Assembly (NCBI RefSeq): GCF_005893125.1
Contig: NZ_VCJS01000003.1
Span: 62,001-126,000, forward strand
DNA length: 64,000 bases
Direction of reading: 5' to 3'
DNA from: Nonomuraea basaltis
GTDB lineage: Bacteria; Actinomycetota; Actinomycetes; Streptosporangiales; Streptosporangiaceae
Part shown: piece after piece, positions 1-9,208 of the stretch
How positions within the stretch are numbered: position 1 is the stretch's first letter
How the letters are laid out: every line of letters begins with the position of its first letter
Program-made: the position numbers and the translations under genes
The notes under the pieces: model-generated
What the model saw: the letters and a program-made list of their open reading frames with translations, nothing else
Told to the model about the DNA's origin: nothing
Database searches by the model: none

Positions 1-102
1 CAGATAGGGCTGTCCCCAACGATGGAAGACGCCCGTGGCGGCCCACGACCGGAACCGGTCATAGACGGTGGACCACGAGCCGTACTCCCCGGGCAGGTCT
101 GA
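1..102 (-). pseudogene. IS5-family transposase fragment
   Basis: Read on the minus strand, about 34 codons encode the N-terminal helix-turn-helix region typical of IS5-type transposases (DUF4096-like), with a recognisable core DLPGEYGSWSTVYDRFRSW followed by AATGVFH. The residues before and after the core do not fit the family well, and no start codon is visible before the tRNA terminator, so this is a degraded or truncated copy. The reading continues off the left edge of the window. Part of an insertion sequence next to a tRNA gene is a common arrangement; whether the IS was targeted to it cannot be judged here. Confidence 0.6.
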
Positions 103-129
103 GCGCCTGGTGAAGCAGAACTGAGACCC

Positions 130-177
130 AAAGCCAGAGGGGTCGTACCGATCATCTCGGTACGACCCCTCTGGGCT
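130..177 (-). terminator. Terminator hairpin of tRNA-Ser
   Basis: Near-perfect inverted repeat with arms at 132-151 and 157-177 and a five-base loop; sixteen consecutive pairs plus a short extension with one bulge. On the minus strand it follows the tRNA and is followed by a short T run. One arm reaches into the encoded CCA of the tRNA. Confidence 0.75.
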
Positions 178-264
178 GGCGGAGGATAGGAGATTTGAAC
201 TCCTGAAGGGTTGCCCCTTACACGCTTTCCAAGCGTGCGCCCTCGGCCACTAGGCGAATCCTCC
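177..264 (-). tRNA. tRNA-Ser(GGA)
   Basis: The minus strand folds as a class II tRNA with acceptor stem GGAGGAT/ATCCTCC, anticodon stem CACGC/GCGTG around loop TTGGAAA (anticodon GGA, reads UCC/UCU), a long variable arm and T loop TTCAAAT. The discriminator base is G and a CCA end is encoded at 179-177. A -10-like TAAGCT lies just upstream (272-277 on the complement). Confidence 0.95.
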
Positions 265-360
265 GCCGTTGAGCTTACCGGACTCGCGGGTGTGTGGAGA
301 CCACGTTTTTTTCGGGTCCACTGATGGGGCGAGCGTGGAGCGAGCACTGCCGCAGCCGGT

Positions 361-366
361 TAGACT
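361..366 (+). promoter_or_regulatory. -10 box of the SRP RNA promoter
   Basis: TAGACT sits about seven bases before the inferred 5' end of the SRP RNA, as expected for a vegetative sigma promoter. No convincing -35 box was seen at the usual spacing. Confidence 0.4.
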
Positions 367-372
367 GTCCAC

Positions 373-461
373 GGACCCCTCGCGCGGCGTCATCCTGTGA
401 ACCTCCCCAGGGCCGGAAGGCAGCAAGGATAAGCGGGCTCTGGCGGGTGTGCGGGGGGTCT
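373..461 (+). ncRNA. ffs: Signal recognition particle 4.5S RNA
   Basis: This stretch contains the universally conserved apical core of the small bacterial SRP RNA: GGCCGGAAGGCAGCAAGGAT (411-430), with the GGAA tetraloop and the asymmetric loop that bind Ffh, flanked by pairing CCAGGG/CTCTGG. The outer ends pair (GGACCCC with GGGGGTC). It functions with Ffh and FtsY in co-translational targeting of membrane proteins. Its position directly upstream of dnaX is the usual one in Gram-positive bacteria. Ends are estimated from the base of the stem. Confidence 0.93.
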
Positions 462-479
462 CTTCGTTGGGAGCCCCCT
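453..479 (+). terminator. Hairpin at SRP RNA 3' end
   Basis: GGGGG-T-CTC pairs with GAGCCCCC around a short loop. It overlaps the last bases of the SRP RNA and lies just before dnaX, so it could terminate ffs or be an alternative fold. There is no T tract, typical of high-GC actinomycetes. Confidence 0.45.
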
Positions 480-497
480 CGCAGGCGGGATGGTCGC

Positions 498-2921
498 ATG
501 AGCCTTGCGCTTTATCGCAAGTACCGACCCGGGACCTTCGCCGAGGTCAAGGGTCAGGAGCACGTCACAGACCCGCTGCGGCAGGCGCTGCGGACGGGCC
601 GCATCAATCACGCCTACCTGTTCAGCGGCCCCCGAGGGTGTGGCAAGACCTCCAGCGCGCGCATCCTGGCGCGCTCTCTCAACTGCGAGCAAGGCCCGAC
701 GCCCGACCCCTGCGGCGTCTGCGAGTCGTGCGTCGCGCTCGCCCCCACCGGCCCCGGCCACCTCGACGTCATCGAGATCGACGCAGCCTCGCACGGTGGT
801 GTGGACGACGCGCGCGACCTGCGCGAGCGGGCGTTCTTCGCCCCCGTCTCCGCGCGCTACAAGATCTACATCATCGACGAGGCGCACATGGTGACCCGCG
901 AGGGGTTCAACGCGCTGCTCAAGCTCGTCGAGGAGCCCCCGTCGCACCTGAAGTTCATCTTCGCGACGACCGAGCCGGAAAAGGTCATCGGCACGATCAA
1001 GTCGCGTACGCACCACTACCCGTTCAGGCTGATGCCGCCCGCGACGCTCCGGGCACTGCTGGAAGAGATCCTCAACTCCGAGAACGTCCCCTTCGAGCCG
1101 ACCGCGCTGCCCTTGGTCGTACGCGCCGGCGCCGGCTCCGCGCGGGACTCGCTGTCGATCCTTGACCAGCTGCTCGCCGGGGCGGATGACGACGGCATCA
1201 CCTACGCCAAGGCCGTCTCCCTGCTCGGTTACACCGACGGCGACCTGCTCGACGAGGTCGTCAACGCGTTCGCGGCCCGCGACGGCGGCCAGGTGTTCCA
1301 CACGGTCAACCGGGTCATCGAAGGCGGCCACGACCCCCGCCGCTTCGCCTCCGACCTGCTCGAGCGCTTCCGCGACCTGGTGATCCTGGCGAACGTCCCC
1401 GAGGCCGCCTCCAGCGGCCTGCTCGACCGGCCCGCCGACGAGCTGGAGCGCCTCGTCCAGCAGGCGTCCTCGATGGGGCCCGCCGAGCTGACGCGGGCGG
1501 CTGAGATCTTCAACGCCGGCCTCACCGAGATGCGCGGCGCGACGTCGCCGCGGCTGCTGCTCGAGCTGATGTGCGCCCGCGTCCTTCTTCCCGGCGCCTC
1601 GCAGGGTGAGGACGCCCTGCTCGCCCGCCTCGAACGCCTGGAACGGGGCGGCGCCGTCGCCCAGATGGCCGCCCGAGCCTCGTCCGGTACGCCCGCCGCC
1701 CCTGCTCCCGGCTCGGTGACCATTCCCCGCCCGGGCATGGCCAGCCAGTCCGCCGCGCCGTCCGGCCATGCTCCCGGCGCCGAGCAGGCGGCTCGCGCCG
1801 GAGGAGTCCAGCCCCAGGGCGGTCCGGTGACCGATTCCGCAGGCGGCCACAACGCTCCCACGGCTCCGACTCACGCCAATGCTCAGCCGGCTCAGTCTCA
1901 TGCCGCTGCTTCGGCGGGTGGGGACGACTGGCCGGAGCCTGCCCGCCCCGGCGCTCCAGCCCCGGCGGCGGCCGCTCCTTCCTCAGGGGGCGGCGGCAGT
2001 TCGGCGGCACCCGGCTCTCAGGCGTCTTCCGGCGGTGGTACGCAGTCTCCTCCGGGCGGCGGCGGGGTTGCCGGTCCGGGCTCCATGCAGCAGCAGTGGC
2101 CTGCCGTGCTGGCCGCGCTCAAGCAACGCAGCATCGTGGTCTGGGCCAACGTGAGCACCAACGCCCAGGTGGTCGGCATGGAAGGCAACCTGGTCACGCT
2201 CGGCTTCACCCAGGTCGGCGCCATGAAGAACTTCACGGGCGGCGGCAAGGACGCCGTCGTGGCCAGCGCGCTCAGCGACGTGCTCGGCGGCACCTGGCGC
2301 GTCGAGGCGGTCGTCGGCGGCGCCCCGGCCCCGCAGGCCTCCCGTAGCCGTCCGCCGCAGCCGCCCGCACACGGAGCCCCCGCCTCTCCAGGCGGCCAGG
2401 GCACGACGACCAGCCCTCAGGGCACGCATGCCGCCGCTCAGGGCATGTCGGCTCACTCCCAAGGGCGTACGGCGTCACACGGCGCCTCCCAAGACGACCA
2501 GAGTGCCCAGGACCCCGGGCAGCCTCCGGCCGCGCCGCCAGGACACCAGACCACGGACGAGTCCTGGCCCGACGCCCCTGACGATCCGAGTCCGGCCGCC
2601 CCGCCGACCCCCGACCCCACGCGAACCGTGGCCGCCGCACAGCATGCCGCCGCGCCCCCGGCGGGCGGACTGGCGGGCGCGGGCCTGGCCGCCGCGAGAT
2701 CGGCGGCGAAGGCCGCCGCCCAGGCAGGGCCGCGTGCCTCATCCTCCCGAGGCGGCGCCGCGGCCTGGCCGGACGCGGTCCCCGGCCGCAACAAGGGCCC
2801 AGACTCCGACGAGGTCGACCCCTTGAACGACGCGGACGCCGACGTGGGCGCGGTCTCCGGCATGGCGCTCCTTGAGCGGGAGCTCGGCGCCCGGGTAATC
2901 GGCGAGATCAACCACACATAA
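498..2921 (+). CDS. dnaX: DNA polymerase III gamma/tau subunit
   Basis: An 807-aa clamp-loader ATPase that loads the beta sliding clamp and, as tau, couples polymerase cores to the helicase. The start MSLALYRKYRPG is the canonical N-terminus; the open frame extends upstream through the SRP RNA and is ignored. Visible are the P-loop GPRGCGKTSS (about residues 43-52), a zinc module with CxxC spacing in CGVCESC, Walker B IIDEAHMV and sensor region. After about residue 370 the protein is a long Ala/Pro/Gly/Gln-rich linker with an embedded folded segment around residues 530-610 (WPAVLAALKQRSIVVWANV), the domain III-like region, followed by another low-complexity linker. Separated from ffs by a hairpin; it ends about 330 bp before a convergent regulator gene. 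The unusually long linkers are common in actinomycete DnaX. Confidence 0.95.
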   Translation: MSLALYRKYRPGTFAEVKGQEHVTDPLRQALRTGRINHAYLFSGPRGCGKTSSARILARSLNCEQGPTPDPCGVCESCVALAPTGPGHLDVIEIDAASHGGVDDARDLRERAFFAPVSARYKIYIIDEAHMVTREGFNALLKLVEEPPSHLKFIFATTEPEKVIGTIKSRTHHYPFRLMPPATLRALLEEILNSENVPFEPTALPLVVRAGAGSARDSLSILDQLLAGADDDGITYAKAVSLLGYTDGDLLDEVVNAFAARDGGQVFHTVNRVIEGGHDPRRFASDLLERFRDLVILANVPEAASSGLLDRPADELERLVQQASSMGPAELTRAAEIFNAGLTEMRGATSPRLLLELMCARVLLPGASQGEDALLARLERLERGGAVAQMAARASSGTPAAPAPGSVTIPRPGMASQSAAPSGHAPGAEQAARAGGVQPQGGPVTDSAGGHNAPTAPTHANAQPAQSHAAASAGGDDWPEPARPGAPAPAAAAPSSGGGGSSAAPGSQASSGGGTQSPPGGGGVAGPGSMQQQWPAVLAALKQRSIVVWANVSTNAQVVGMEGNLVTLGFTQVGAMKNFTGGGKDAVVASALSDVLGGTWRVEAVVGGAPAPQASRSRPPQPPAHGAPASPGGQGTTTSPQGTHAAAQGMSAHSQGRTASHGASQDDQSAQDPGQPPAAPPGHQTTDESWPDAPDDPSPAAPPTPDPTRTVAAAQHAAAPPAGGLAGAGLAAARSAAKAAAQAGPRASSSRGGAAAWPDAVPGRNKGPDSDEVDPLNDADADVGAVSGMALLERELGARVIGEINHT

Positions 2922-3208
2922 CGCACGACGCGCCGTCCGTCCGCCCACTCGACCGTTGCATCCACCGGAGCCACCGGCGATTGGCGACCTCAGGCGTCTG
3001 ACCACAGTCGCGGACGGCCCTTGACCACGAGCAGCCGCGTCAGCGGATGGCCTCCGAATGAGAACCCAGGTGCAGACGGTGCCCGAGGTGCGACATAGCC
3101 ATTCAGGGGGCAACGTGCGACGTTACGGTCTTGGCACGTGCGCCCGAGGGGCGCTGAACCGACGGGCGGTCGTGACGACGGCGGGAGGCGCTCTCCTCGG
3201 CCCCGCCG
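2922..3208. other. Intergenic region, no gene seen
   Basis: Non-coding stretch between the convergent dnaX and GAF-regulator genes. No homologous reading frame, RNA motif or strong repeat is visible apart from the terminator at its right end. Confidence 0.6.
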
Positions 3209-3246
3209 TAAAACAAGAAAACCCACCCCGAGAACGTTGGAGGGGT
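3209..3246 (-). terminator. Rho-independent terminator of GAF regulator
   Basis: On the minus strand, ACCCC (3246-3242) pairs with GGGGT (3229-3225) and is followed by the T-rich run GGGTTTTCTTGTTTT, an intrinsic terminator directly behind the stop of the GAF regulator gene. Confidence 0.65.
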
Positions 3247-3251
3247 CGGCG

Positions 3252-4802
3252 TCAGGGGAGAAGGCGGGCGCGAGCGGCGGCGGAGCGGGAGTCGGTCGCG
3301 GGAAGGGCGGCGAGGCGTTCGAGGACTTCGTAGTCGTCGCGCCCGTTGGTGGTCTGCGCGTACGCCCACAGGTGCTCAGGAGAGCCGTGGCGCAGGAGGC
3401 AGGCGCGGACCTGGGCCTCGAGCTCGTCCCGCGCGCGCCGGATCTCCGGGGACTCCGAGCGCGGCAGCAGCGGCCCGGTGTACGCGCGTGCCAGCGCGGC
3501 CGGGTCAGCCGCCGTGAGATGGCGGCGCACGGCGAGGAAGTCGGCTTCGATCGGACAGGCCAGCCGGTACGGCTTCGCGGCGATCGCGTTCCCGAGCTGG
3601 GCACGCAGCCGGTGGATCTCCGCCCTGATCGTCACGGGGTTGCCGGCGTCGCCGTACAGGTGGAAGGACAGCTGCTCGGCCGTCAGCCCGTGCTGGTGCA
3701 GGGCGAGAAGGGCGAGGATCTCCGCGTGCCGGAGCGACAGCGGCCGGTCGCGGTCCCCAAGGGAGCGGTCCGCAAGGGGGCGGTCCGCAAGGGGGCGGTC
3801 CGCAAGGGAGCGGTCTCCGAGGGAGACGGAGGGCGGGCCCTCGCCGAGGAACGAGAGGGTGAGGGCGGCGGGCGTCGCGGTCGGCACGGTACGCAGCAGG
3901 TAGCCGCCGGAGAACGGCTCCAGCAGACCGACCGTCCCGTCGCGCAGGATCATGCGCTGCCCGGACAGGCGAAGGCGCTCGGCTGGATCGGCAGCGGGCA
4001 ACTGGAGCCGATCGTCGGGCACGTCCGGGTCGTCCCAGAGGGGGACGCGTGCGCCCAGGCGGCCTGACGGGTCGCCGGAGATGACGCGGCCGGTGGGGGA
4101 GAGCAGGATGCCGGGCCGGCCGCGCAGGGATTCGTAACGGCGGCGCAGGCGCTCGTCGCGTTCGTGCATCCGCACCGCGAGCTGGGTCTCGGCGAGCTTG
4201 GCCGCGGCGCCGACCAGGGCGACGGTGGCGGGGTGCAGGCTGCGGGCGGTGCCGCTGACGTCGACGCAGCCGATGACCCGGCCCGAATCCGGGTCGGTGA
4301 TCGGAGCGGCGCTGCACGACCAGACGTGCAGCACGCGCATCAGGTGCTCCTCCGAGTAGACGTGCACCGGGCGGCCGGTCGCGAGCGCGGTGCCGATGCC
4401 GTTGGTGCCGACGTTGCCCTCGGCCCACTGGTGGCCGTCGGCGAGACCGATCTGGTCGGCGCGGCGCAGGATCACGTTGCCGCCCTCGCGCCACAGCACC
4501 CTGCCGTGACCATCCGTGACGATCATGACGTGGCCGGTCTCGCTGGCCAGGCCGGAGAGCGTCTCGGCGAGGATCGGCAGCAGGGGCTTCAGCGGATGCT
4601 CCCGGCGGATGTCCTCGATGTACGCCGGGTCGTAGACCAGAGGCGCGCTCGTGCCCTCCAGGTCGATCCCCGCCGCCAGGGAGCGGCGCCAGGAGGCCTC
4701 GATCAGGCTGCGGGGCGACTCTGGCCAAACCCGGCCTGTCGCCGCGGCTTCGTGCGCTCCGCGTAGAAGGCGGGAGTACGCATCGAGATGGGCGTAACTC
4801 AT
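3252..4802 (-). CDS. GAF-domain winged-helix transcriptional regulator
   Basis: A 516-aa cytoplasmic regulator. Residues about 60-215 form a GAF sensor domain like that of acetoin-catabolism activators (motifs NVGTNGIGTALATGRPVHVY and VWSCSAAPITDP). The C-terminal part (about 350-440, with LSLRHAEILALLALHQHGLT and TIRAEIHRLRAQLGN) looks like an OmpR-type winged helix rather than the sigma-54 AAA+ module of classic AcoR proteins. Between them is a five-unit repeat (LADRP-type) encoded by 15-bp units. The ligand is unknown; relatives are often found beside aldehyde or alcohol dehydrogenases, but no such gene is here. It sits between dnaX and ybaB-recR, which are normally close. ATG start with a GGAG ribosome site seven bases upstream. 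Confidence 0.8.
   Translation of the reverse strand: MSYAHLDAYSRLLRGAHEAAATGRVWPESPRSLIEASWRRSLAAGIDLEGTSAPLVYDPAYIEDIRREHPLKPLLPILAETLSGLASETGHVMIVTDGHGRVLWREGGNVILRRADQIGLADGHQWAEGNVGTNGIGTALATGRPVHVYSEEHLMRVLHVWSCSAAPITDPDSGRVIGCVDVSGTARSLHPATVALVGAAAKLAETQLAVRMHERDERLRRRYESLRGRPGILLSPTGRVISGDPSGRLGARVPLWDDPDVPDDRLQLPAADPAERLRLSGQRMILRDGTVGLLEPFSGGYLLRTVPTATPAALTLSFLGEGPPSVSLGDRSLADRPLADRPLADRSLGDRDRPLSLRHAEILALLALHQHGLTAEQLSFHLYGDAGNPVTIRAEIHRLRAQLGNAIAAKPYRLACPIEADFLAVRRHLTAADPAALARAYTGPLLPRSESPEIRRARDELEAQVRACLLRHGSPEHLWAYAQTTNGRDDYEVLERLAALPATDSRSAAARARLLP
3750..3824. repeat. 15-bp tandem repeat in coding sequence
   Basis: Five units starting at 3750, 3765, 3780, 3795 and 3810, each beginning GCGGTC and mostly GCGGTCCGCAAGGGG; in the gene they encode LADRP/LADRS/LGDR units in the linker before the DNA-binding domain. 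Confidence 0.9.
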
Positions 4803-5035
4803 TGGTCACTCCAAGTAGTCATCTAGAGCATCCGCCTTACGGCCGATCTGCGCAACCTGTTCGGGGGATTGCGGAGGGTGTTTGAATGAACGCAACCTGT
4901 GTGCAACGTTGCCTTGGCTAGCGTGCTGGCTCAACGCGTCGGCGTGGTGCGGCCGCTCCGTCGGCGTGATGGCCGGGTCCCGGACGCTGGAGGGGGGCCG
5001 GGACCCGGCCAAATCGCACATGCAAGATCAGGCCC
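4803..5035. promoter_or_regulatory. Regulatory region upstream of GAF regulator
   Basis: Holds two exact copies of CGCAACCTGT (4851-4860 and 4891-4900, 40 bp apart), a perfect palindrome GCAACGTTGC just after the second, and a strong 13-bp inverted repeat (4971-4983 with 4998-5010). The first elements lie in the promoter region of the minus-strand regulator and could be its operator. No coding sequence is evident. Confidence 0.45.
4971..5010. repeat. Perfect 13-bp inverted repeat
   Basis: GGCCGGGTCCCGG (4971-4983) and its exact complement (4998-5010) around a 14-base loop. It may be a factor-independent terminator insulating the divergent transcription units, or part of a leader structure. 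Confidence 0.7.
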
Positions 5036-5190
5036 GGCGGTCTCACGGGGGTGGGAAACCGCCGGTCCACGGCAGGCAGGAACATCGGCCCCACATGACA
5101 ATCGACGGGGGAAACACCCGCCCCATGCGGCGTACCGGGCGCCGGACGGCGGCGGGCGACGAAACATGGGGACGCTCCCAGTACATGTCG
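5036..5190 (+). other. GC-rich leader-like stretch, possible structured RNA
   Basis: Non-coding sequence before ybaB with two hairpins that each carry a purine loop with GGGAAAC or GGGGAAAC (CGGCGGT/ACCGCCG and CGGG/CCCG arms). It does not match a riboswitch consensus I can recall. A -10-like TAGGCT follows at about 5205, which would put this stretch upstream of, not in, the ybaB transcript. Confidence 0.25.
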
Positions 5191-5251
5191 CCGCCCAAAC
5201 ACCGTAGGCTCGTGGCAGTCAAGAACGCGGAGCCACGAGGAGCGCACGACG

Positions 5252-5602
5252 GTGAACCCAGGGGATGTCAACCTGCAGCAGCTGCTGGAGCAGGCACAGC
5301 TCATGCAGCAGCAGCTTGTGAGCGCCCAGCAGGAGCTCAACGATGCGCAGATCGAGGGCTCATCAGGCGGCGGCCTGGTCACGGCCGTCGTCAACGGCTC
5401 GGGCGAGCTGCTCGAACTCAAGATCGACCCGAGCGTGATCGACGCCGGGGACGCGCAGGAGACCGCCGAGACGATCGCCGACCTGGTGATCGCGGCCGTC
5501 CGCGACGCCGTGCGCGCGGCCGCCGACCTGCAGCAGGAGAAACTCGGCCCGCTGGCGCAGGGGCTGGGTGGCGGCGGCCTCGGACAGTTGCCAGGATTCT
5601 AG
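5252..5602 (+). CDS. YbaB/EbfC nucleoid-associated protein
   Basis: A 116-aa small DNA-binding protein of the YbaB/EbfC family. The N-terminal half is a Gln-rich amphipathic helix ([20 protein letters not shown]), followed by the conserved strand segment [21 protein letters not shown] and the second helix. Family members form a dimer shaped like tweezers and bind DNA; a role with RecR in recombination repair is inferred from the constant gene pairing. GTG start with GAGGAG ten bases upstream. Two bases separate its stop from the recR start, so the two genes are translated together. Confidence 0.92.
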   Translation: MNPGDVNLQQLLEQAQLMQQQLVSAQQELNDAQIEGSSGGGLVTAVVNGSGELLELKIDPSVIDAGDAQETAETIADLVIAAVRDAVRAAADLQQEKLGPLAQGLGGGGLGQLPGF

Positions 5603-5604
5603 GT

Positions 5605-6204
5605 ATGTACGAAGGGGTCGTCCAGAACCTGATCGACGAGCTGGGGCTGCTGCCCGGCGTCGGTCCCAAGAGCGCGCAGCGGATCGCGTTCCACCTGCTG
5701 GCGGCCGATCCAGCCGACGTCAAGCGGCTGGCCCACGCGTTGCTGGAGGTCAAGGAGAAGGTCCGCTTCTGCCGGGTGTGCGGAAACGTGGCCGCCGAGG
5801 AGGAGTGCCGCATCTGCCGCGACACCCGCCGCGACACGCATGTGATCTGCGTGGTCGAGGAGTCGAAGGACGTCGTGGCGATCGAGAAGACCCGCGAGTT
5901 CCGCGGCACCTACCACGTGCTCGGCGGCGCGATCAGCCCGATCGACGGCATCGGCCCCGAAGACCTGCGCATTCGCGAGCTCATGACACGCCTGGCCGAC
6001 GGCCGGGTCACCGAGCTCATCATCGCCACAGATCCCAATCTCGAGGGAGAGGCGACGGCTACCTACCTCGCCCGTCTGGTGAAGCCGATGGGTATCAAAG
6101 TGACACGACTGGCCAGCGGTCTGCCTGTTGGCGGTGACCTCGAATACGCCGACGAGGTGACCTTGGGCCGCGCGTTCGAAGGACGGAGGCTGCTGGATGT
6201 CTGA
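5605..6204 (+). CDS. recR: Recombination mediator RecR
   Basis: A 199-aa full-length RecR. It shows the helix-hairpin-helix [18 protein letters not shown] (residues 16-33), a four-cysteine zinc finger (C56, C59, C68, C71), and the Toprim domain starting [14 protein letters not shown], plus the C-terminal [16 protein letters not shown] motif. RecR acts with RecF/RecO to load RecA on gapped DNA. ATG start follows the ybaB stop directly; the last codons overlap the next gene by eight bases, indicating one operon. Confidence 0.96.
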   Translation: MYEGVVQNLIDELGLLPGVGPKSAQRIAFHLLAADPADVKRLAHALLEVKEKVRFCRVCGNVAAEEECRICRDTRRDTHVICVVEESKDVVAIEKTREFRGTYHVLGGAISPIDGIGPEDLRIRELMTRLADGRVTELIIATDPNLEGEATATYLARLVKPMGIKVTRLASGLPVGGDLEYADEVTLGRAFEGRRLLDV

Positions 6205-6727
6205 CCAGTGGAGCGCTCTGGCGGAAGAGATCTCCGGGCACGCGCAGAACTACGTGGACGGCCTGACCAGGGTCGCCGGCGGCGAAGGCGGCGACGCCAT
6301 CTGGTCGTTGCTGCTGGTGGAGGTCGCACAGGTGAGCCTGGCCGGCGCCAAGCTCGGCGCGAACAGGGACGTGATCCTGGCCGGCAACTACGAGCCGCCG
6401 ATGAGCGAGGACCCCGACATCGACGGCGTGCGCACCGCGCTGGCCGAGCTGCTCGGGCCGGTCGACGACTACGCGGAGGTGTTCGACCCCTACAAGGACA
6501 CCGGCGTCACCCCCTACCGGCTGTCCGACGACCTGACCGCGGTCGCCGCCGACCTCATCCACGGGCTGCGCCACTACCACGCCGGCCGTCCCCACGAGGC
6601 GCTGTGGTGGTGGCAATACTCCTACTTCAACACCTGGGGCAACCACGCGGGTGCCGCGATGCGCGCGCTCCAGGCCCTGGCTGCGCACTCGCGCCTCGAC
6701 GTGGCCGAGGAGACCACCACGGTCTGA
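6197..6727 (+). CDS. DUF5063 family protein
   Basis: A 176-aa soluble, acidic helical protein of unknown function, recognisable as the DUF5063 protein that follows recR in many actinobacteria. It has no visible catalytic motif; aromatic stretches such as [18 protein letters not shown] near residue 135-150 are the most conserved-looking part. Its start overlaps the recR stop by eight bases, so it is probably translationally coupled and may be functionally linked to ybaB-recR, though that is inference. Confidence 0.8.
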   Translation: MSDQWSALAEEISGHAQNYVDGLTRVAGGEGGDAIWSLLLVEVAQVSLAGAKLGANRDVILAGNYEPPMSEDPDIDGVRTALAELLGPVDDYAEVFDPYKDTGVTPYRLSDDLTAVAADLIHGLRHYHAGRPHEALWWWQYSYFNTWGNHAGAAMRALQALAAHSRLDVAEETTTV

Positions 6728-6777
6728 TGATCATCCACATAGTGGTATGAGCCATCAGGCGCATGAGAGGCCCCAAG

Positions 6778-6783
6778 TAGACT
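6778..6783 (+). promoter_or_regulatory. -10 box of lysC promoter
   Basis: TAGACT about 30 bases before the lysC start, preceded by a poor -35. The ribosome site GGGAG (6804-6808) stands six bases before the GTG start. Confidence 0.4.
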
Positions 6784-6814
6784 GGCACCTCACAGTCCAG
6801 ACCGGGAGACTCTC

Positions 6815-8085
<1,271 letters not shown>

Positions 8086-8089
<4 letters not shown>

Positions 8090-9144
8090 GCAGGCCGAAT
8101 CTCGCCCTGATCGGTGCCACCGGCGCCGTGGGCACCGTCATGCGGGACATCGTCTCGTCGCGTGAGGACATCTGGGGGGAGATCCGTCTCGTCGCCTCGC
8201 CCCGCTCGGCGGGCAAGGTGCTCCGGGTGCGCGGGGAGGACGTCGTCGTCCAGGCCCTGGCACCCGAGGTGTTCGACGGCATCGACGTGGCCATCTTCGA
8301 CGTGCCCGACGAGGTGTCGGCCGTGTGGGTGCCGATCGCGGCCGAGCGCGGCGCGATAGCGATCGACAAGTCCGGCACGTTCCGGATGGAGCCCGACGTG
8401 CCGCTGGTCGTGCCCGAGGTCAACCCGCTCGACGCGCGCACCCGGCCGCGGGGCATCATCTCGACGCCCAACTGCACGACGCTGTCGATGATGGCGGCCA
8501 TGGGCGCGCTGCACGCCGAGTTCACGCTCACGGAGCTCGTCGTGGCCTCCTACCAGGCGGTGTCGGGCGCCGGCGTGGCGGGCTCGGCCCGGCTCTACGA
8601 CGAGGTCGAGGCGCTGGCCGGGGACCGTTCGATCGGTCAGGCGGCGGGCGACGTACGCAAGGTGCTGGCCAACAAGCTGCCCGAGGAGTCGCCGTTCCCC
8701 GCGCCCATCGCGTTCAACGTGGTGCCGTGGGCCGGCTCCTACAAGGACGGTGGCTGGGCCTCCGAGGAGCTCAAGCTCCGCAACGAGTCCCGCAAGATCC
8801 TCGGCATCCCGGACCTGAAGGTCTCCGCGACCTGCGTACGCGTGCCGGTGATCACGACGCACTCGCTGGCCGTGCACGCGCGGTTCGAGCGCGAGATCAC
8901 GGTCGCCGACGCGCACCGCGTTCTGGAGGCGGCGCCGACGGTGGTCCTCGTGGACGACCCGGCCAACGGGGTGTTCCCGACGCCTCTCGACGTGGTGGGC
9001 ACCGACCCGACCTACGTGGGGCGCGTTCGCCAGGCGATCGACTTCCCCAACACGCTCGACCTGTTCGTGTGTGGTGACAACCTGCGCAAGGGCGCGGCGC
9101 TCAACGCGGCGGAGATCGCCGAGCTGGTGGCTGCCGAGCTGTAG
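8086..9144 (+). CDS. asd: Aspartate-semialdehyde dehydrogenase
   Basis: A 352-aa NADP-dependent enzyme that reduces 4-phosphoaspartate to aspartate semialdehyde. The Rossmann motif GATGAVG is at residues 10-16, the catalytic cysteine is C130 in STPNCTT, and the dimer/active-site region [12 protein letters not shown] and late [12 protein letters not shown] are intact. It overlaps lysC by four bases and ends at a strong terminator, so lysC-asd form a two-gene operon. Length is normal for the family. Confidence 0.96.
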
Positions 9145-9153
9145 CGGTTACCT

Positions 9154-9193
9154 GGGTGGGCGCCGTGCGTTGCGTGCGGCGTCCACCTTTGTT
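9154..9193 (+). terminator. Terminator of lysC-asd
   Basis: GGTGGGCGCCG (9155-9165) pairs with CGGCGTCCACC (9177-9187), followed by TTTGTTGT. It lies between the convergent asd and peptidase genes. Confidence 0.75.
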
Positions 9194-9208
9194 GTGCCGC
9201 GGGCTCTG

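Noticed and set aside
390..1901. A 503-codon minus-strand frame over dnaX
   Set aside because: Antisense shadow of dnaX; no recognisable domain and atypical composition.
3750..3824. Tandem repeat considered as a CRISPR-like array
   Set aside because: Units are 15 bp with no spacers and lie in frame in a coding linker. No CRISPR array or cas gene was seen in the window.
5036..5190. Cyclic-di-AMP or cobalamin riboswitch
   Set aside because: The GGGAAAC loops are suggestive, but the conserved core elements of either class are not present and the downstream gene is not a typical target.
4882..6204. RecR read as a 440-aa protein with a long N-terminal extension
   Set aside because: The extension runs through the intergenic region and out of frame over ybaB; the conserved RecR start is at 5605.
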